Shown piece by piece: positions 59,071-64,000 of a DNA stretch of 64,000 nt (position 1 is the first letter of the stretch; each line of letters begins with the position of its first letter). Source of the DNA: Viscum album (taxonomy: Eukaryota; Streptophyta; Magnoliopsida; Santalales; Viscaceae); the NCBI GenBank assembly GCA_963277665.1, contig CAUJRU010000137.1:620001-684000 (forward strand), read 5' to 3'. The translations under genes were made by a program, and so were the position numbers. Under the pieces are notes generated by a model. That model had not been told where the DNA came from and did no database searches. It worked only from the letters and a program-made list of their open reading frames with translations.

Positions 59071-59990
59071 ACCTACAACCACTACTTTTTCATCAACATA
59101 TCAACCTTCTTATTTCTAAAAGGGGAAGAATTGATGACAAAGTCCCCCACCGATGTCATTGTCATCCCATAATCTCTGTGATTTCATTCCCCTGAAGATG
59201 GATATTGCCCCCATAATCTACCCAGTGATGAAGGATTCTTCAAGTGATGATCAAGGGTACGCTTCAGTTAACACCATGGAGATATTAAACCCCTACATGG
59301 TTCTCAATGACGAAGAGCGTCGAACGGATCCTCCCAATATCCCCAACTGATGCCAACGTCGACGAAGCCATTGTTATGTGAGTCTCTAGAATGCATTGGT
59401 CAGTGATTACAGCCAAGTCGTTCATGCTACCAAGACCAAGAAACAAGCCTATCACAGAGCTCAACACACACAACCTTCTCATCTCATTTCACCAAATCCT
59501 TATCCACCACCGTTTGTGATAATTGATCAGGAAGATCAACTATGACCGTGCTATGGTTAGCCATGTCCTATCATGGATATACCTCAGTCATTTGGGAATT
59601 AGGACATAGTCACTCAACATGATTCGACTAGTGATCAACGAGACATTACCATCACCAGCCAGAATCTTCCGGTTTAACCAGCAGTGCCCGTCAAACCTCC
59701 TTCCATAGATAGATCTCCTATCAGCAGAAGTGTATGCCTGACACGAAAGTATGACATACTCAACCATCTTTCCAGCATTCCTATGAATCTCTCTAACCTT
59801 GAGGCTCTCCGGCTGTCAGAAAATATGCATGAATCCCTTGAGGAGACTTTAAAAATCCCCTTCATTTTGAGACATAGGTAGAATCCATAGAATCCTTCCA
59901 CGATGAGATAGTCGAGCATATAGAATGTTAGGCCATCATCTATTTCTCCAAATAAGATTAAGGTTCTCCTATACATGGGAACATCTTCCC
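59071..59990 (+). other. Gag-protease linker of the Tat-like element
   Basis: Open stretches at 59153-59350 and 59684-59881 look like decayed pol N-terminal sequence. No domain is certain. Confidence 0.4.
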
Positions 59991-60640
59991 ATGGTATATC
60001 ACTGGACATTTCAATGGAATGGAGGTCCACCACTGTCTTGTTGACATGGGATTTAGGATCAAACTTATACCAACCTAGAAACTACGAAAGATGGGACTGT
60101 CTGAGGAAGATCTAAGTCCCTCTGACCTAAAAATTCAAGGTTATGACTGGATGGAGAAGACGGTAGTTGAAAAAATTCACCTGAATACCCAGTTCAGTGG
60201 CCTAGTTGCCAGTACTGAGTTCATGGTTGTCTCATAATACACAACTTACAACACGTTGATGGGTAGTCCATGGATCCACCTTCATGTGGCAGTCCCTTCT
60301 TCATATCACCAATGCCTTAAGTACTCCCTTAATGGTCAAGTAGGCGTACTCTAAGGTGATGCGTCTCCCTTTGCCTCTTATAAACCCCGCTACTTGGATG
60401 ACGAATATTACAAGAGAAAGGACAAAAATATTCATGCTAATGAGTTCAAACATACTACGACCGTGACCGACCAGTGGACAGACCTGGATAACGCCTACAT
60501 TTTCCCGATTCACTAATTGGAGGCCATGACCCTGGACTTGGGGAAATGCTTCATTGTCTCTGGAACTAAGGGGATGTGTGTTCCCAAGTCTAAGGAACAT
60601 CATGAGATCACCTCATATTCCTAAACAAATTAGGCTTGAG
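59991..60640 (+). pseudogene. Aspartic protease remnant (Tat-like element)
   Basis: CLVDMGFRIKLIP near 60030-60070 stands where gypsy proteases have an LVDxGSSxNLIP-type active site; the Ser/Gly surroundings are changed. It is followed by YNTLMGSPWIHLHVAVPSS near 60246-60302 and YHQCLKYSLNG. Stops and frame changes interrupt it. Confidence 0.6.
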
Positions 60641-61130
60641 TGATCCTAGAGCCCCATACACCTATAAGGTATCGAGATGTCCGCCCCATGGAAACGACAA
60701 TACGTCATACTTTCTTATTTTGCTGGGCTGGGATAAACTGAATCAAGTTGATATGACACTATTTATTTGATATCATCAAACATGTCTCCTTGGGTTGAAG
60801 GCCAAATGGGATTGGGTTGAAAACTTTCATCACCATGGTTTTAGCAGTGCAGGAGCCCCCCAATGAGGTTTCCACTACCGCTCATGCTGACACCAGTGTC
60901 CCATTAGGATCTGTCAAATTGAAAGAGTTGCCTCCTGCCAATGATCCTCTCACTATGGATAAATAAGAGGAATTGGAAGACTCAACTCCTGCATTTAAAG
61001 AGGGTGTCTCCACCATGGTCGATGAATTGGTGCAGGTGAACCTTGGTAACGAGATAGATCTGAAACCAATGTTGATCAACACCGCTATGCCTATCAAAGA
61101 GCAACAACAATACATGGATTTCCTGAAGTA
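60641..61130 (+). other. Protease to reverse transcriptase spacer
   Basis: Acidic, Glu-rich decayed coding DNA (LKELPPANDPLTMDK near 60918-60965) leading to reverse transcriptase. No separate gene. Confidence 0.4.
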
Positions 61131-61985
61131 GCATCATGATGTATTCTCTTGGAGTTATTATGAGATGATAGGGATATATAATCAAGTATCCTTCCACAAT
61201 CTTGGTCTTCCATAAAATCATCACAGGTTCAAATAGCCTCCCAGAAAGATGCACCCTTCTCACGGTGCCATGGTCGAGGACGAGGTTGATAAGCTCATCA
61301 AAGACAACTTTGTCAAGGAAGTCTAGTACCCCAAATGGTTAGCTAACATTGTGCCCATTAGGAAGAAGAACATATAGATCAGAGTCTACATCGACTTCCA
61401 GGATCTCAACTGTCACTGTCCAAAGGATGGTTTTCCCCTTTCGGCAATGGAACTGTTGATCGACATCACCACAAGGTTCCAGGATCTCTCCTTCATGGAT
61501 GGGTATTCTAGATATAATAAAATATGAATGGCCCATGAGGATGAAGAGTCTACCAACTTTAAGGCACCACATGGTACTTTATTCTATCATGTAATGCCTT
61601 TTTTCCTAAAGAATGTAGGTTACACCTATCAACATTCCATGCACCACATATTCAAGACGATCCTTAGGAAATTGGTGGAATGCTACATGGACAATCTAGT
61701 GGTCAAATATCACTAGCATCAGGACCATATCAAGGATATTGAGAAAGTGTTAGGATTCCTCCATTCCCATATTTTGAAGATGAACACCTTGAAGTGTACC
61801 TTTGGGGTCACCTCTGGAAAGTTTCTTGGATTTGTTGTCAGATACAGAGGCATGGAGATCGATCTGGAAAAGATCAAGGCCATCATTCAGATGTATCCAC
61901 TGAGAAACATTCAGGAGCTCTGAGGCTTTTAAATACACTTAGCCTACATACACCAACTCATCGCAAATATGTCTGTAAATTGTAA
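61131..61985 (+). pseudogene. Gypsy reverse transcriptase remnant (Tat-like element)
   Basis: Motifs in order on one main frame: MVEDEVDKLIKDNFVKEV (61269-61323), IRVYIDFQDLNCHCPKDGFP (61380-61430), FMDGYSRYNKI (61494-61526), KAPHGTLFYHVMPFFLKNVG (61561-61620), and the catalytic box as CYMDNLVV (61681-61704). Known gypsy enzymes have YxDD at that place; Asp-to-Asn here and several stops (for example after KEV and NKI) mean the enzyme is dead. Confidence 0.82.
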
Positions 61986-62530
61986 GAAATTTTTCTCGGA
62001 TCATGAAGAAAGGTGCTGATTATTAGTGGGATGAGGAGTGTCAGACTGCTTTTGAGGAAATCAAGTAGTACCAGCTACAACCTCCAGTTCTGATGCCACC
62101 CATTTTCAAAAATCGACTCGTCCTTTATGTGAAATCTCTGGAATGGTCCCTCAAATCCCTTCTTTCCCGTAAGAATAATGAGGGAATAGAGAACGGTCTA
62201 TACTATCTCAGCCGCATGCTCCTCAGAGACTAGATATTCCCCTATCAAGAAGAGGTGCCTCACGCTGGTATTCGTAGTGCAGAAATTGAAACATTACTTG
62301 TAGCACCATGAGATACAGCTAGTGTCCTGAGTGGATTCGCTGAAGTACATTATAAACCACCCCATATTGACAGTCTATCTAGCTCGGTGGGAAGTCATCC
62401 TTCAACATTTTGACATCAAGTTTTTTCCCCAGAAGGTTATCAAGGGATAGGTGTTGACATACTTTCTTTCCACCCATCCATATCCTGCAGAGCAGGCTCT
62501 GGATCTTTAGTTTTCAGATGAGGAAATCCT
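61986..62530 (+). pseudogene. First RNase H remnant (Tat-like element)
   Basis: ECQTAFEEIK near 62036-62065 and LQPPVLMPPIFKNRLVLYVK near 62073-62132 are the connection/RNase H entry typical of gypsy pol; ENGLYYLSRMLL near 62190-62225 follows. The reading frame is interrupted by stops. Confidence 0.65.
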
Positions 62531-62539
62531 ATCATTAGA

Positions 62540-62990
62540 TCAATCCATTCTGTGTTGGAAAATACAATTTGATGGTGCTTTCCAAAGCCCTACCATCAGA
62601 AGAATTAATAATCCAAGACTCAATAGAGTGAGCCTGGGTATCATCTTCATTACACCCGCACAAGCTATCCTACCATATTCATTCCTATTGATAGAAGGTT
62701 GTACCAATAACAAGGCAGAATACAAGGCTCTCATCACTGGTCTCAATTTATCCCTCAATATTGAAGTTCCCCACTTGCATGTGAAGGGGGACTCTAAACT
62801 GGTCATCAAGTATATCAACAGTGACTATGTTGTTAGGAAGTCGGAGCTCGTGCTGCTATTAGATCATACCTTCCAGGTGATGGCCCAGTTCCACTCTCGG
62901 CCAGAAATTACTCATGTCCCCCGATCATAGAATGGTCGAGCTGATGCCTTGGCTGACCTTGCTACATCTCTTACAGAGCCTGACTAGGAT
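62540..62990 (+). pseudogene. Second, archaeal-type RNase H remnant (Tat-like element)
   Basis: The sequence reads FDGAFQSPT (62569-62595), CTNNKAEYKALITGLNLSL (62701-62757), HVKGDSKLVIKYIN (62778-62819) and, after a TAG near 62927, NGRADALADLATSL (62932-62973). The D, E, D, D pattern is that of the additional RNase H carried by Tat-lineage gypsy elements. 62628-62930 is open for 100 codons, the best-preserved piece of this element. Confidence 0.75.
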
Positions 62991-63189
62991 GATTTGATTA
63001 TCTATGTGGTGCATTGAAGAATCATCGCTCCCGTCACATCGGACAATGATGATAGCAAGCAGGTAATCCACCTTAACACTGATGCCTCCACATTGGGACC
63101 TCAAGGCCCCCTACCATAGTGTTGGAAGTGACTCCTAACTATATGACTCCCTTTATTGAGTATCTCTATCATGATAATCTCCCAACAGA

Positions 63190-64000
63190 CTGAGACGGGC
63201 ATGAGTGGATCTGATGGCGCACAATGCAGTTCACCCTCCAGAGTGGTCCCATTCTTGTGCGGATCCTCTATAGATGTGGTTTTGACAAGATTATCCTCTG
63301 TTACATTCAAGGAGGTGAAATTTCTCAGGTTATGAAGGAATTTCATGCTGGTTCCTGCAGGGATCATCAGGCAGGGCTGAAACTTTCTCATCAGATCCGA
63401 AGATTGGGATACTTTTGGCCCACCATGATCTGTGACTGTATAGAATCTACCAAGAGGTGACATGCATTCCAGATCCATGATAATTTTGTGCATCAATTTC
63501 CAAAACCTCTCCATACTACCATGTACTCTTATCCCTTTGTAGTCTAGGGACTCGATGTCATGGGACCATATCCGCTGACAGCAACTTGCTATTTTAGGTT
63601 CATCATGACCACTATAGATTTTTTTCCAAGTGGGTAGAAGCAATTCCACTCAGGGAAGTCAAGGCCCATTCTATCATCGAATTCATGAGCTCCAACATCA
63701 TCCATTGATTCAGAGTCCCTCACGTCTCTCTTACTGACAATAACACCAACTTCCGGGTAGTCGAACTAATGAAATTGTACGCCAAGTACAATATCTATTC
63801 TAATCATACCTCTCGATATCATATGCAATAAAATGGGAAGATCAAGACGTTAAAAAAAACCCTATATAACATATTGAAGAAGATGGTTGGTTAGAATAAG
63901 AAGAGTTAGCCAGAAAAACTTCCCAACGCTCTTTGGGATTACCGAACGATGGTTCATAATTCCACTCAGGTGACTCCATATTACTTGGTGTATAGAACAA
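63190..64000 (+). pseudogene. Gypsy integrase remnant, cut by the window end
   Basis: The HHCC zinc-binding entry is seen as MKEFHAGSCRDHQAG and LGYFWPTMICDCIES in 63224-63460. The catalytic core follows as GLDVMGPYPLTA near 63550-63585, then DFFPSGWK with a frameshift near 63620, and LTDNNTNF near 63733-63755. The last motif resembles LPNALWDYRTMVHNSTQVTP near 63920-63980. Stops and shifts are numerous. The element and its 3' LTR continue beyond 64000. Confidence 0.7.

Noticed and set aside
63101..63649. 182-codon minus-strand open stretch
   Set aside because: Antisense to the integrase remnant, whose motifs on the + strand are clear.

Overview
This is a gene-poor stretch of a flowering-plant nuclear genome, built almost entirely of transposable elements nested inside one another. 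Evidence for a plant: LTR retrotransposons primed by initiator-tRNA-Met-type sites, a CACTA (En/Spm) element with Transposase_21 and Transposase_24/ULP-type genes, and a Tat-like Ty3/gypsy element with two RNase H regions. I could not place it in a family or genus. I saw no intact host gene, rRNA, tRNA or CRISPR array. Nearly every element ORF carries in-frame stops or frameshifts. The target-site duplications (TSDs) below were read directly from the sequence.

Region by region. 1-2446: degenerate and AT-rich repeat sequence. 2447-5244: a short Copia-like element (family C, copy 1, + strand) with LTR, primer site, gag, protease, polypurine tract and LTR, but no integrase or reverse transcriptase. 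5245-6748: AT-rich sequence of a dispersed host repeat. 6749-21760: a 15-kb Copia element (A, minus strand, TSD CTCTC) with ~1.47-kb LTRs. Its 5' leader is interrupted by a LARD-like element (B, minus, 13882-20261, LTRs ~1.76 kb), and its gag is probably interrupted by a further ~1.6-kb insert. 22747-38174: a small non-autonomous LTR element (F, TSD ACAAT) split by a complete 13,021-bp CACTA element (23344-36364, TSD ACT). The CACTA carries subterminal hairpin repeats, a proline-coding CCT tract, a gypsy relic, a broken transposase gene, a broken multi-exon gene ending in a Ulp1-like protease domain, and a 183-bp satellite of about ten units.

38720-40400: an LTR-like block (D2). 42168-46772: copy 2 of family C (minus strand, TSD GCCTG), itself split by a 1,964-bp solo-LTR-like insertion (D1, TSD GTTGT) related to D2. 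46773-48050: the same host repeat that surrounds copy 1. 48050-51030: unclassified repeats including a 34/37-bp minisatellite and a GC-rich block. 51035-64000: a degenerate Tat-lineage gypsy element on the + strand, running off the window end within integrase.

No genes co-operate here as a pathway. The interest lies in insertion history and element structure: family C looks like a gag-protease-only retrotransposon propagating by trans-complementation, and its two copies serve as each other's empty sites. The CACTA element combines a ULP-domain gene with an internal satellite. Stop codons in the degenerate elements are mostly TAG, as expected if methylated CAG sites decayed to TAG.
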